Below are positions 35,739 through 44,749 of a stretch of 64,000 bases of DNA, piece after piece (the first letter of the stretch is position 1; every line of letters starts with the position of its first letter). The DNA is taken from positions 82,798-146,797 of the forward strand of contig JANRKB010000037.1 of assembly GCA_033763695.1 (NCBI GenBank), read 5' to 3'. The translations under genes were made by a program, and so were the position numbers. The stretch comes from JANRKB01 sp033763695 (lineage in GTDB: Bacteria > Planctomycetota > Phycisphaerae > Phycisphaerales > UBA1924). The notes beneath the pieces were generated by a model. The model was not told where the DNA came from. It worked only from the letters and a program-made list of their open reading frames with translations, and did no database searches.

Positions 35739-36044
35739 AGAAAAGGATTCCCAAAGAGCGTCGAGCAGTTATCGGACTCAAGCCCAGCCGGAGGCCAGTG
35801 CCGCGGAGTTACGGACACGGGCGACCATTTGTTCTGCCTGATGCTACTCCGCCAAGAAGCCTGCGGAACAGCGACGCCAGCAAACATGGCTGGTCCCTAG
35901 TCATCGGCACGGAAGCCGGTTCGGGTTGGCGGCAAGCATTGGCAAGAGGCCCTTGGACGCAGGCTCAACTCGCGGCCTGTATCACGCGGAGGGTTTGGAG
36001 CACGCAACAACCCCCATACGCCGCGGCATCGCTAGACTGCCCGC
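35739..36044. other. Divergent promoter region upstream of glmS and the LEA-type lipoprotein
   Basis: No gene with coding character. No riboswitch or clear hairpin was recognised; promoters of both flanking genes should lie here. Confidence 0.35.
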
Positions 36045-36533
36045 ATGATGACCCGCGGCTCGCGCTCTCGTGCTCCTCTGATCGGCCTCCCCCTGGCGGG
36101 CATGCTCGCTGCCTCGGCCGGGTTGTTCCTCGGCGGGTGCAGTTCCTATCCCTCCCCCACGCTTGCCGTCACCGACGCGCGCGTGACCGAAACGACCGAC
36201 GCCGGAAGCGTGATCACATTCAGCGTCGACGCGAGCAACAGCGCCGAGGTCGCGCTGCCTCTGAAAACCTTGGACTACACGGTGTATTTGAACGAGCGCG
36301 AAGTCTTCCGCGGCACGCGCTCGCCCGAGGCCACGCTGCGCCGCTTCGGCACGCAGAAAATCTCGTTCCCGGCAGTCGTTCCCGGCGCGGCTCCGGCGGC
36401 AGGCACGCCCTATCGCATCGAAGGTCGCCTCGGATACGTCGCCCCCGGGGAGATCGCCGCCATCCTGTTCGACTACGACATCGAGCGCCCGACAGTCCCG
36501 TTCTCGGCGAGCGGCACGCTCGCCCCGCCCTGA
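36045..36533 (+). CDS. Lipoprotein with LEA type 2 (WHy) domain
   Basis: 162 residues. N-terminal lipoprotein signal with lipobox LGGC at about 30-33. The rest (VTETTDAGSVITFSVDASNS, then LPLKTLDYTVYLNEREVFRG) matches the LEA_2/WHy beta-sandwich found in desiccation-linked plant proteins and many bacterial lipoproteins. It is probably anchored in a membrane and faces the periplasm. No enzymatic motif. The role in envelope stress is inference from the family name. Confidence 0.75.
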   Translation: MMTRGSRSRAPLIGLPLAGMLAASAGLFLGGCSSYPSPTLAVTDARVTETTDAGSVITFSVDASNSAEVALPLKTLDYTVYLNEREVFRGTRSPEATLRRFGTQKISFPAVVPGAAPAAGTPYRIEGRLGYVAPGEIAAILFDYDIERPTVPFSASGTLAPP

Positions 36534-36624
36534 CGGGGCATCACTCACCGGACGCAGGTTTGCAGATCATCCGAACGCATCGCCTACACAGCGCGAAGCT
36601 TTGCTTATCCGTGCTGATTGCGCT

Positions 36625-36652
36625 TTGTGATTCGCGCGCGACACGGTAGATT
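36625..36652 (+). promoter_or_regulatory. Candidate promoter before the TIGR03790-like gene
   Basis: TTGTGA (36625-36630), 16-nt spacer, TAGATT (36647-36652); each matches consensus at 4 of 6. It is 116 nt upstream of the ATG. Confidence 0.25.
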
Positions 36653-36768
36653 TTGTCTGCGTTGTGTCTGCGGCTGAGGGGCCGCTTGCACGGCCAAGTT
36701 TTGTCCATGTCGCGGGTCTATCCCGCGGCGTGTTGTTGTTCCACCATTCTGCGCGCGGGGTCGCGGAC

Positions 36769-38457
36769 ATGAATCAGATCGGGTTGCAAGAACATCGCGT
36801 TTGGCGTGCGTCGGCGTGTCGACGCCGACGGGCAGGATGGCTCGGCACGCTGCTGACGCTGGTCATCTCGCTGGTTCTGCCGTGCGTTCGCGCCCAGGCA
36901 CAGTTGATGCCGCAAGATGTGTTGGTGGTGTACGACTCATCGAACTTTGAATCGCTGACGATCGCGGAGTACTACGCTGGATCCGCGGTTGTACCTGATG
37001 GCTTCGGGTTCATGGCGGGGGCACGGCCGGGCGTGCACGTGCTCGATCTGCGGAGCGTACCGGGAGTCCCCGTGATTCATCCCGGGACGATCACGTACAC
37101 CGAGTTCGTGGCGATCTTCCGCACACCGATCCGCGACTTTCTGATCAGCCGCAAGCTCGACAAGAGCGTGCGCTGCATAGTGCTCACAATGGGATTGCCG
37201 CATCGCGTGCAGGACATCAACTTCGGGAACGCGGGCGATGATCCGAGCCAGCAGCAGACCAACTTCCTGAACAACAACGCAACGTCATGCAGCGTTGATT
37301 CGGAGCTCACGTGCCTGTGGCAGGACCTGAACACCGGCGAACGCGGCGGCGGCGGTGACAGCAAGGCCGACGGCACCGTGCTGAATCCCTGCTGGCGTGC
37401 GACCGCCTCGATCACGACGTTCGCGACCAACAACAATCGTGCCGCCAAGACGTGGTACACGCGTTCGAACACTGGGCCGACGTGGGGGCCGAGCACCGCC
37501 GCCGGAAGCCCGATCCCGAAGTTTCTGGCAGGCGACATGATGCTTGTCGCGCGTCTCGATGGTCACACGGTCCAGGATGTCGCGTTCATGATCGATCGCG
37601 CACACGACATCTACCTCGATGTTGACACTGCTGCGATGGTGTTCGATGAGTCCCTGTCGCTCCCGGACGGCACTTCTGGCAGCGACCTGGACAACCAAGG
37701 CGAAACACTCATCAACGATGGCAATGACTACGAGAAGACCGCGACGTGGCTCGCGTCGACCGACAAACGCTGGAATCCAGCGCTGGCTCGGCTTGACACC
37801 CTTGGCGGGCGAGCGGGAATGGTCGTCGGCCCGCGGATCAACTACTTCGGTCAAGGAACGCTTGAGACGCGCCCGGTTGTGCTGCTCGCCAGCTATGGAG
37901 CGAACGCCGCGAGCAACGATGGCTTGCCTTCAAGCCCCGACGGAACCAGTTCCAAGACGACGTACTGCCGCTCGTTCAACCTGGCAAACGGCGCGATCAT
38001 GAACTCGATCGAGAGCTACAACGGGCGCGATTTCGGCGGTCTGGGGCAAAACCCGAGCGTCCCGCAAGGTCAGATCGCCGACTTCCTCTCCGCGGGCGGC
38101 ACATTCGGGGTCGGCTATGTCTGGGAGCCATTCACCTGGTACCTCGTCGACAACTACGGCCTTGTGACCAACTTCCTGCTCGGCAATCTCACGTGGGGCG
38201 AAGCGGCGTGGACCGCCATCCCGGTGCTCTCCTGGCAGCACGTCGTGCTTGGTGACCCGCTGGCACGCGTGATCCGCAGCAGCGAGGACGTCAATCGCGA
38301 CGGAACGGTTGATATCGAGGACCTGTATGCGTGGGAACAAGGACGTGGCCATCGTGATATCAACCGCTCCGGTGCCGCGGATGCGACCGACCGGAACATC
38401 CTGTTGAACGTCCTCCGCTTCGGCGAGCGCGACGACATGCGGCGGCTGCGCCGCTAG
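36769..38457 (+). CDS. TIGR03790-like secreted protein with classical type I dockerin end
   Basis: 562 residues from ATG 36769, which begins an Arg-rich N-region and signal helix (LGTLLTLVISLVLPCVRAQA). The mature part opens DVLVVYDSSNFESLTIAEYY and has RCIVLTMGLPHRVQD, LVARLDG, MVFDESLSLPDG and LLASYGANAAS. This is the pattern I remember for TIGR03790 proteins of planctomycetes and relatives (function unknown). The end differs from other secreted proteins here: a dockerin-I-like pair (DVNRDGTVDIED and DINRSGAADATD) then FGERDDMRRLRR, with no terminal Gly-Cys. Confidence 0.7.
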   Translation: MNQIGLQEHRVWRASACRRRRAGWLGTLLTLVISLVLPCVRAQAQLMPQDVLVVYDSSNFESLTIAEYYAGSAVVPDGFGFMAGARPGVHVLDLRSVPGVPVIHPGTITYTEFVAIFRTPIRDFLISRKLDKSVRCIVLTMGLPHRVQDINFGNAGDDPSQQQTNFLNNNATSCSVDSELTCLWQDLNTGERGGGGDSKADGTVLNPCWRATASITTFATNNNRAAKTWYTRSNTGPTWGPSTAAGSPIPKFLAGDMMLVARLDGHTVQDVAFMIDRAHDIYLDVDTAAMVFDESLSLPDGTSGSDLDNQGETLINDGNDYEKTATWLASTDKRWNPALARLDTLGGRAGMVVGPRINYFGQGTLETRPVVLLASYGANAASNDGLPSSPDGTSSKTTYCRSFNLANGAIMNSIESYNGRDFGGLGQNPSVPQGQIADFLSAGGTFGVGYVWEPFTWYLVDNYGLVTNFLLGNLTWGEAAWTAIPVLSWQHVVLGDPLARVIRSSEDVNRDGTVDIEDLYAWEQGRGHRDINRSGAADATDRNILLNVLRFGERDDMRRLRR

Positions 38458-38619
38458 CCACCTCCGGGCCACCTTCGGGTGCCGGCCGACGAAACCGCGT
38501 GAGAACGGGTAGCCTTCCGGCTCCGGGGCGTTTATCTTGTTGCCCCGTGGTCTGCCGTCGGCCCCCTCGCGGGAGCCGGGGTGGTCGGTTGCGACTTGCT
38601 CGGCCTGCGCGTTTTTCTG

Positions 38620-39546
38620 ATGGACCTGTTGCTGCAAACTCTGAAGGACGGCCTCACCATCGGCAGCCTCTACGCGCTCATCGCGCTGGGCTACACGATG
38701 GTCTACGGCATCCTCAAGTTCATCAACTTCGCGCACTCCGACGTCGTTGTGCTCGGCTCGTGGCTCTCGCTTGTCATCGCCGACAAGCTGCTCGTGCTGG
38801 GTCAGTTTCAGGCCGTGCCGTGGTGGATGGGCGCGGTCGTGCTCATTCTGGCCATGGCCCTGTGCGGCACGATCGGCTTCACGATCGAGCGCTTGGCGTA
38901 CAAGCCGCTGCGCAAAGCGCCGCGCCTCAACGTGCTCATCACGGCGATCGGTGTCTCTCTCTTCCTGCAGAACATCGGTCAACAGCGCTGGGCTTTCGGC
39001 ACCGGCCCGCGGCGCATTCCGACATTGCTCGATGACGCGACGCTGCTGAGCATCGGTCAGGTCAACGTCAAGATGCTCGACGTCGTCGGTGCGGGCACCG
39101 CCCTGCTGCTGATGATCGCGTTGGATTGGCTCGTGTTCCACACGCGGATCGGGCGGGCCATGCGTGCCGTGAGCCACTCGCCCGCAAACGCGAGCCTGAT
39201 GGGCATCCCGGTCGATCGCGTGATCTCCTTCACGTTCGTCTTGGGCTCGACGCTCGCGGCGGCGGGCGGCTTCCTGTGGGCGATGAAGTACGAGACGATC
39301 AAGCAGCCGGCGGACGCAAGCTGGACGCTGCTTGGCCTGAAGGCCTTCGTCGCGGCGGTCGTCGGCGGCATCGGCAACATTCGTGGCGCGATGCTCGGCG
39401 GGCTGGCCATCGGACTGCTTGAGAACTTCGGCGTGGCGTACATCAGCGCGAGCATGCGCGATGTCTATGTGTTCAGCCTGCTCATTGTCGTGTTGCTGGT
39501 CAGGCCGGGCGGCATTCTGGGTAAGGCAGTCGTCGAGAAGGTGTAA
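38620..39546 (+). CDS. livH: Branched-chain amino acid ABC transporter permease LivH
   Basis: 308 residues from ATG 38620 (GTG 38581 is an alternative). Inner-membrane permease with about eight helices. The LivH-type opening LKDGLTIGSLYALIALGYTM, then VYGILKFINFAHSD, is diagnostic, as is GLKAFVAAVVGGIGNIRGA. First gene of a livHMGF run. With LivM it forms the pore for a branched-chain or other hydrophobic amino acid, urea or amide substrate. Confidence 0.9.
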   Translation: MDLLLQTLKDGLTIGSLYALIALGYTMVYGILKFINFAHSDVVVLGSWLSLVIADKLLVLGQFQAVPWWMGAVVLILAMALCGTIGFTIERLAYKPLRKAPRLNVLITAIGVSLFLQNIGQQRWAFGTGPRRIPTLLDDATLLSIGQVNVKMLDVVGAGTALLLMIALDWLVFHTRIGRAMRAVSHSPANASLMGIPVDRVISFTFVLGSTLAAAGGFLWAMKYETIKQPADASWTLLGLKAFVAAVVGGIGNIRGAMLGGLAIGLLENFGVAYISASMRDVYVFSLLIVVLLVRPGGILGKAVVEKV

Positions 39547-39562
39547 CGAAAGAACTGGTACC

Positions 39563-40702
39563 GTGGCAGATTTGCAGCGAGACAACCTGAACCAACCGCC
39601 GAGCACGGCCCGTGCCGCGTTCGACGCGGTCTGGCCGCTCCTTGCCGCGATTGGCGTCGGCCTGCTGTTTCAGCTCGTGCTGCGTCCGAACCTGAATCCG
39701 TACACGGCAATCCTGATGCTCACGATCGGCGTGAACATCGTGCTGGCGGTGTCGCTGACGATGGTGAACGGCTTTACCGGGCAGTTCTCAATGGGACATG
39801 CCGGGTTTCTCGCCGTGGGCGGTTATGCGTCGGGCATCATCACCTACTACGGCTCGCAGAAGCTCTTTGGCTCCGGGGCACTTCGCGCAGGGATGCTCAA
39901 CGGCATGCCGATCGACGCCAGCGGGCTCCCGCTGCTGGGCGGCGGTGAGTGGCTGTTTGTCATCGCACTGATCATCGGCGGATTGGTATCGGCGGGCCTT
40001 GGCTACATCGTCGGGCTTCCTTCGCTGCGGCTCAAGGGCGACTATCTCGCGATCGTCACGCTCGGCTTCGGCGAGATCGTTCGTGTGTTGATTCAGCAGT
40101 CCGGCCCGGTCATCCAGAGCCCCGAGCAGGTCAAGGACGCGCCGCTGTGGAAGCTCCCCACCGCCGTCGGCGGCGCTCTGGGCTTTGGCAATATCCCGCA
40201 GTATTCAAGCCTCTTCTGGGTCTACCTCGTCGCGGTGATCACGATTCTCGTGGCCGTCCGTCTGAAGCGCAGTTCGTACGGGCGAGCGTTCCTTTCGATC
40301 CGCGAGGATGAGATCGCCGCCGAGGCGATGGGTGTGAACACCACGAAGTTCAAGATCCGCGCGTTCGTGCTTGCGGCGTTCTTCGCCGGGGTCGCCGGCG
40401 GGCTCTATGGCCATCAACTCGGCGTCTCCCTCTCCCCCACCGACGCGGGCTTCCAGAAGAGCTTTGACTTCATCATCATGGTCGTGCTTGGCGGCATGGG
40501 TTCGATCAGCGGTGCGTGCCTTGCCGCGATCGTCGTCACGCTGTTGCCCGAGTATCTTCGCGGCGTCGCCGAGTATCGCATGGTGATCTACGCCCTCGCG
40601 CTCATCCTCATGATGATCTTCCGCCCGCAGGGCCTGCTGGGCGTGCACGAACTGTGGGACGCGGCGTTCTGGCGACGCAAGAAGCGCGGAGGTGCCCGAT
40701 GA
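39563..40702 (+). CDS. livM: Branched-chain amino acid ABC transporter permease LivM
   Basis: 379 residues from GTG 39563, 16 nt after livH; a longer frame overlaps livH and is not coding. About ten helices. Family marks: NGFTGQFSMGHAGFLAVGGY, LPSLRLKGDYLAIVTLGFGE, AFLSIREDEIAAEAMGVNTT and VVLGGMGSISG. Length is above the usual ~320 because of an insertion around 90-115 and near 215-230. The stop overlaps the livG start (ATGA). Confidence 0.9.
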   Translation: MADLQRDNLNQPPSTARAAFDAVWPLLAAIGVGLLFQLVLRPNLNPYTAILMLTIGVNIVLAVSLTMVNGFTGQFSMGHAGFLAVGGYASGIITYYGSQKLFGSGALRAGMLNGMPIDASGLPLLGGGEWLFVIALIIGGLVSAGLGYIVGLPSLRLKGDYLAIVTLGFGEIVRVLIQQSGPVIQSPEQVKDAPLWKLPTAVGGALGFGNIPQYSSLFWVYLVAVITILVAVRLKRSSYGRAFLSIREDEIAAEAMGVNTTKFKIRAFVLAAFFAGVAGGLYGHQLGVSLSPTDAGFQKSFDFIIMVVLGGMGSISGACLAAIVVTLLPEYLRGVAEYRMVIYALALILMMIFRPQGLLGVHELWDAAFWRRKKRGGAR

Positions 40703-41490
40703 CCGGCGCCACGCCCGTGCTCCACGCCCAGAGCGTCAACAAGTCGTTCGGCGGCCTCAAGGCTGTGCAGGGCTTCTCGCTCGCGCTCCAGCACGGCGAC
40801 CTCGCCGGCTTGATCGGCCCCAACGGCGCAGGCAAGACAACCGTCTTCAATCTGCTCACGGGCGTGTACACGCCCGACTCGGGCGACATTTCGCTCGCGG
40901 GTGCGCCGATCACGGGACGCAGGCCAAATGCGATCGCCGCCGCGGGCATGGCACGCACGTTCCAGAACATCCGCCTCTTCGGCGAGCTGAGCGTGCTGGA
41001 CAACGTGAAGCTGGCGTGCCACGTCCGTGTGAAGCACTCGATGTTCAGCGCAGTGATGCGTGGCGTCGGCCATCGCACCGAGGAACGCGCGATCGATGCG
41101 CGGGCTCGTCGCTTGCTTGAGCTCTTTGACCTTGACAGCCGCCGCACCGAGCCCGCCAACAGCCTGCCCTACGGCGACCAGCGCCGACTCGAGATCGCGC
41201 GGGCGCTCGCGACTGATCCGAAAGTGCTGCTGCTCGATGAGCCCGCGGCAGGCATGAACCCGCAGGAAAAGAAGGCCCTGCGAGCCCTGATCCGGCGCGT
41301 CCGCGATGAGTTCAAAGTGACGATTCTGCTCATCGAGCACGACATGGGACTGGTCATGGATCTGTGCGAGCGGATCACGGTGCTCGACTACGGCATCGTC
41401 ATCGCCGAGGGCACGCCCGCCCAGGTGCAGAGCAATCCCAAGGTCATCGAGGCGTACCTTGGCACCGGCGCGGAGGTGGGCCATGCTTGA
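40699..41490 (+). CDS. livG: Branched-chain amino acid ABC transporter ATP-binding protein LivG
   Basis: 263 residues from ATG 40699, with GGAGGT 6-11 nt upstream. Walker A GPNGAGKTT, signature LPYGDQRRLEIARAL (LivG-type variant of LSGGQ), Walker B LLLDEPAAGMN and H-loop IEHDM. MARTFQNIRLF is typical of LivG. It starts within the last codons of livM and overlaps livF by 8 nt. Confidence 0.93.
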   Translation: MTGATPVLHAQSVNKSFGGLKAVQGFSLALQHGDLAGLIGPNGAGKTTVFNLLTGVYTPDSGDISLAGAPITGRRPNAIAAAGMARTFQNIRLFGELSVLDNVKLACHVRVKHSMFSAVMRGVGHRTEERAIDARARRLLELFDLDSRRTEPANSLPYGDQRRLEIARALATDPKVLLLDEPAAGMNPQEKKALRALIRRVRDEFKVTILLIEHDMGLVMDLCERITVLDYGIVIAEGTPAQVQSNPKVIEAYLGTGAEVGHA

Positions 41491-42196
41491 GATCGCCAAC
41501 CTGAGCGTCAACTACGGCGCGATCCGTGCCCTGCACGGCGTCACGCTGAGCGTGCCCGCCGGCAAGATCGTCACCCTCATCGGCTGCAACGGCGCGGGCA
41601 AGACAACGACGCTGCGTGCGATCAGCGGGCTCGTGCGTGCCGCCAGCGGCACGATCACGTTTGAAGGCAGGCCGATCAATCGCATGCCCGCGCATGAGAT
41701 CGTGCGACTCGGCATCGCGCACTCGCCCGAAGGGCGCGGCGTGTTCCCCAATCTCACCGTCGCCGAGAATCTCGACCTGGGCGCTTACACGCGCAATCGC
41801 GCGGATAAGGACGCCATCCAAGCCGACATGGACAAGGGCTTCGCGCTCTTCCCTCGCCTGAAGGAACGCATCAACCAGCTCGCAGGCACGCTCAGCGGCG
41901 GCGAACAGCAGATGCTCGCGATGGCCCGGGCCTTGCTCGCACGCCCGCGCCTGCTGCTGCTGGATGAACCAAGCCTCGGGCTCGCGCCACAGATCGTCCA
42001 GACCATCTTCAAGATCATCCGCGAGATCAACGCGAGCGGTACGACGATCTTGCTGGTGGAGCAGAACGCCCACATGGCGCTCAACGTCGCGCATCACGCC
42101 TATGTGCTCGAAACGGGCGAGATCGCGATGTCCGGCCCGGCAAGCGAACTCGCGGCCAGCGATGAAGTGCGCAAGGCCTATCTGGGCGTCGCCTGA
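41483..42196 (+). CDS. livF: Branched-chain amino acid ABC transporter ATP-binding protein LivF
   Basis: 237 residues from ATG 41483, preceded by GGAGGT. Walker A GCNGAGKTTTLRAISGL, IAHSPEGRGVFPNLTVAENL (a LivF mark), signature LSGGEQQMLAMARAL, Walker B LLLDEPSLGLAP and H-loop VEQNAH. Last gene of the transporter set. No livJ/livK substrate-binding protein follows or precedes, so the binding protein must be encoded elsewhere. Confidence 0.93.
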   Translation: MLEIANLSVNYGAIRALHGVTLSVPAGKIVTLIGCNGAGKTTTLRAISGLVRAASGTITFEGRPINRMPAHEIVRLGIAHSPEGRGVFPNLTVAENLDLGAYTRNRADKDAIQADMDKGFALFPRLKERINQLAGTLSGGEQQMLAMARALLARPRLLLLDEPSLGLAPQIVQTIFKIIREINASGTTILLVEQNAHMALNVAHHAYVLETGEIAMSGPASELAASDEVRKAYLGVA

Positions 42197-42228
42197 ACCC
42201 TGTTCGGACCGGCTCCTACCATTGCCGC

Positions 42229-43482
42229 GTGCTGTGGCAACCCTCACTTCCAGAGCGATACACCAAAGCCGCGCCCTCTGAACTGGCCGCTGACATCACC
42301 GTGCGCCGCAAGCAACTCGGCTCGAGCGTTGTCATCCTCGGCCACCATTACCAGACGGATGACATCATCCAGCACGCCGACCACACCGGCGACTCGCTCA
42401 AGCTCTCGCAGATCGCCGCACAACTCTGCGAGAAGAACGCCGCCACGCGCACCATCATCTTCTGCGGCGTGCACTTCATGGCCGAGTCCGCCGACATGCT
42501 CACGCCCGAAGGCGTCGATGTCGTGCTGCCGGACCTCTCTGCCGGTTGCTCCATGGCCGACATGGCGCAGTACGAGGACACGGTCGATGCGTGGGACGCA
42601 ATCCACGACGCGCTCAAGGCCCAGGGCTGGCGCGGCCGCGTCGTGCCGATCACCTATGTGAACTCATCCGCCGCGATCAAGGCCTTTGTCGGCGCGCACG
42701 GCGGAGCCTGCTGCACCAGCAGCAACGCTGACGCCGTCTTCGCGTGGGCGAGCGCCGGTGGCACGCAGCCGATCGGCTCTGGCTCGCGGGACGGCGACGA
42801 GATCAAGATTCTCTTCCTGCCCGATCAGCACCTGGGCCGCAACACCGCGGCCAAGGCCGGCCTCGACGTCGCGCGGCACACGACCATCTTCGACCCGCGC
42901 GTCGCCAAGAAAGGCGACCCGCTCGGCGGCAGCACGCCGCAGCAGCTCCGCGACGCGAAGGTGATCCTGTGGGCCGGGCACTGCTCCGTGCACAAGCTCT
43001 TCCGCCCCGAGCACTGCGATCAGATCCGTGCCGCCGACGCCAAAGACGGCACGCGGACGACGATCCTGGTTCACCCCGAGTGCTGCAAGGAAGTTGTCGA
43101 CAAGGCCGACCTCGCGGGCTCGACGGAGTACATCATCCAGCAAGTGCGCAACGCGCCGAGCGGCTCGCGCTGGGCCGTGGGCACTGAGGTGCATCTGGTC
43201 ACACGCATCGCGCGCGAGGCCGCGGCCCGCGGCGTGTTCGTCCGCATTCTCAGCGATTGCCAGTGCCTCTGCACCACGATGTACCGCATTGATCAGCCGC
43301 ACCTGTTGTGGATCCTCGACGGCCTCGTCGGCGAGGGCACCAAGGACAACAAACCGCTGACGCGCAATGTCATCCGTGTGCATCCTGAAGTGCGGCGTGA
43401 CGCGCTGCTCGCGCTGGATCGCATGCTCAAGCACACCGGTGCCTCGACGGCGAAGTTCACGCAGGCCGCGGGCGTGGAGTGA
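42229..43482 (+). CDS. nadA: Quinolinate synthase
   Basis: 417 residues from GTG 42229. Condenses iminoaspartate and dihydroxyacetone phosphate into quinolinate for NAD synthesis, with a 4Fe-4S cluster. Seen: LGHHYQTDDI, GVHFMAESADML, LPDLSAGCSMADM, CCTSSNADAVF, LFLPDQHLGRNTA, WAGHCSVHKLF, HPECCKEVVD and SDCQCLCTTMYRID. These supply the conserved Cys positions and substrate His residues. It lies 32 nt after livF; nadB and nadC are not in the window. Confidence 0.95.
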   Translation: MLWQPSLPERYTKAAPSELAADITVRRKQLGSSVVILGHHYQTDDIIQHADHTGDSLKLSQIAAQLCEKNAATRTIIFCGVHFMAESADMLTPEGVDVVLPDLSAGCSMADMAQYEDTVDAWDAIHDALKAQGWRGRVVPITYVNSSAAIKAFVGAHGGACCTSSNADAVFAWASAGGTQPIGSGSRDGDEIKILFLPDQHLGRNTAAKAGLDVARHTTIFDPRVAKKGDPLGGSTPQQLRDAKVILWAGHCSVHKLFRPEHCDQIRAADAKDGTRTTILVHPECCKEVVDKADLAGSTEYIIQQVRNAPSGSRWAVGTEVHLVTRIAREAAARGVFVRILSDCQCLCTTMYRIDQPHLLWILDGLVGEGTKDNKPLTRNVIRVHPEVRRDALLALDRMLKHTGASTAKFTQAAGVE

Positions 43483-43516
43483 GTGATGCGCTTCACGCAT
43501 CATCGATCGATCGCGT

Positions 43517-44686
43517 TCAGAGCTTCGTCCACTTCTCATGAGACTTGGCGTTCGCGAGCACGGCCTCGATGAATCGCACGCCGCGCACGCCCTCGGCCAG
43601 ATCGGGGAAGTCATGGACACGTCCCGCATCCGGGTGCGTCACAAGCCCCGCGCGGGCGCGGATCGCGTGCGCCACGCCAAGGTAAATGTTGGCGAAGGCC
43701 TCGATGTATCCCTCAGGGTGTCCGCTGGGGAGGCGTGATGCTTTCTTGGCGGCATCACAGAGCATGTCGCTGCCGCGCGAGAGCACGCGCATGCCAGTCG
43801 CATCGAGAATCGTCAGTGCATTCGGGGCGGCGTGCTTCCACTGCAAGGACGCGTTCGAGCCGTACACGCGAATCGTCAGGTTGTTCTCTTCACCTTCACA
43901 GACCTGCGACGCGGAGATGATGCCGCGGGCCGCGTGCGCGTTCGTGCCGGCTCCGACAAAGCGCAGCAGGATGCTCGCATCATCGTCCACGCGCCTTCCA
44001 TGCACGAACGTGCTCAGATCAGCGCACAGGCTCTCGATCCGCAGGCCGGTGACGGTACTGATGAGTTGTTCGCAGTGGCTGCCGATGTCGCCGAGGGCTC
44101 CTGCGCCTGCGAGTGCGGGGTCGGTGCGCCACGCCGCCTGCTTTTGGCCGCTCTTTTCGATGTTCTTGGCGAGCCATCCCTGGTGATACTCAACGACGAC
44201 TTTGCGGACATCACCAAGCGCCCCCGACGCGATCATGTGCCGCGCCTGACGCACCATCGGATAGCCCGCATAGGTGTACGTCACGCAGAAGACGACGTTG
44301 CCGGCCCGCGCGGCGGCATCGATCTCCGCCGCCTCGCGCGCGTTCAGACACAGCGGCTTGTCGCAGATGACGTGAATGCCCGCACGAGCGAAGCCGCCGG
44401 CGATCGACGCGTGCGTGAAGTTCGGCGTCACGACGGCGACGGCGTCGATCCGCTCGTGCGACGGCAGCGCAAGCTCGCCGTCGATCATCTCCTGCCATGT
44501 GCCGTAGTTGCGTCGGTCATCAACGCCCAAGACGCGTCCGCTCGCGATGGCCCGCTCGGGCGTGGCGGAGAAACAGCCCGCGACGAGGCGAAACTGTCCG
44601 TCCAGCGCCGCTGCCGCACGATGCACCGCGCCGATGAACGCGCCCGTGCCGCCGCCGACCATACCGAGCCTGATGGGAGAGAGCAT
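43517..44686 (-). CDS. Gfo/Idh/MocA family oxidoreductase
   Basis: 389 residues. N-terminal Rossmann fold with GMVGGGTGAFIGAVHRAA, then VVTPNFTHA and the family motif CDKPLCLNAREA (Lys-Pro of EKP). The C-terminal alpha/beta domain has GALGDIGSHCEQLI with the usual Asp/His. Such enzymes oxidise or epimerise sugars or inositols with NAD(P). GSHCEQL, SLPSGHPEGYIEAFANIY and LASRLPSG-type parts resemble planctomycete sugar-oxidoreductase relatives. Substrate is unknown. It is downstream of the GH13 gene on the same strand, which suggests carbohydrate use. Confidence 0.85.
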   Translation of the reverse strand: MLSPIRLGMVGGGTGAFIGAVHRAAAALDGQFRLVAGCFSATPERAIASGRVLGVDDRRNYGTWQEMIDGELALPSHERIDAVAVVTPNFTHASIAGGFARAGIHVICDKPLCLNAREAAEIDAAARAGNVVFCVTYTYAGYPMVRQARHMIASGALGDVRKVVVEYHQGWLAKNIEKSGQKQAAWRTDPALAGAGALGDIGSHCEQLISTVTGLRIESLCADLSTFVHGRRVDDDASILLRFVGAGTNAHAARGIISASQVCEGEENNLTIRVYGSNASLQWKHAAPNALTILDATGMRVLSRGSDMLCDAAKKASRLPSGHPEGYIEAFANIYLGVAHAIRARAGLVTHPDAGRVHDFPDLAEGVRGVRFIEAVLANAKSHEKWTKL

Positions 44687-44749
44687 GGCGACATCATACC
44701 GGCGGCGGTCCGCCGGTCGTGTGCCGCCGACATCGCGTGTCCGCGCGAC

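Noticed and set aside
35798..36649. 283-codon plus-strand open frame overlapping the LEA-type lipoprotein
   Set aside because: It overlaps a gene with a lipobox and recognised domain in another frame and shows Arg/His-rich shadow composition.
37930..39606. 558-codon minus-strand open frame across the TIGR03790-like and livH genes
   Set aside because: Antisense to two genes with clear family motifs; composition typical of a shadow.
43484..43502. TGATGCG-CTTCA-CGCATCA hairpin between nadA and the oxidoreductase gene as a terminator
   Set aside because: The stem is only 7 bp and there is no T-run on either strand; kept only as a possible weak structure.
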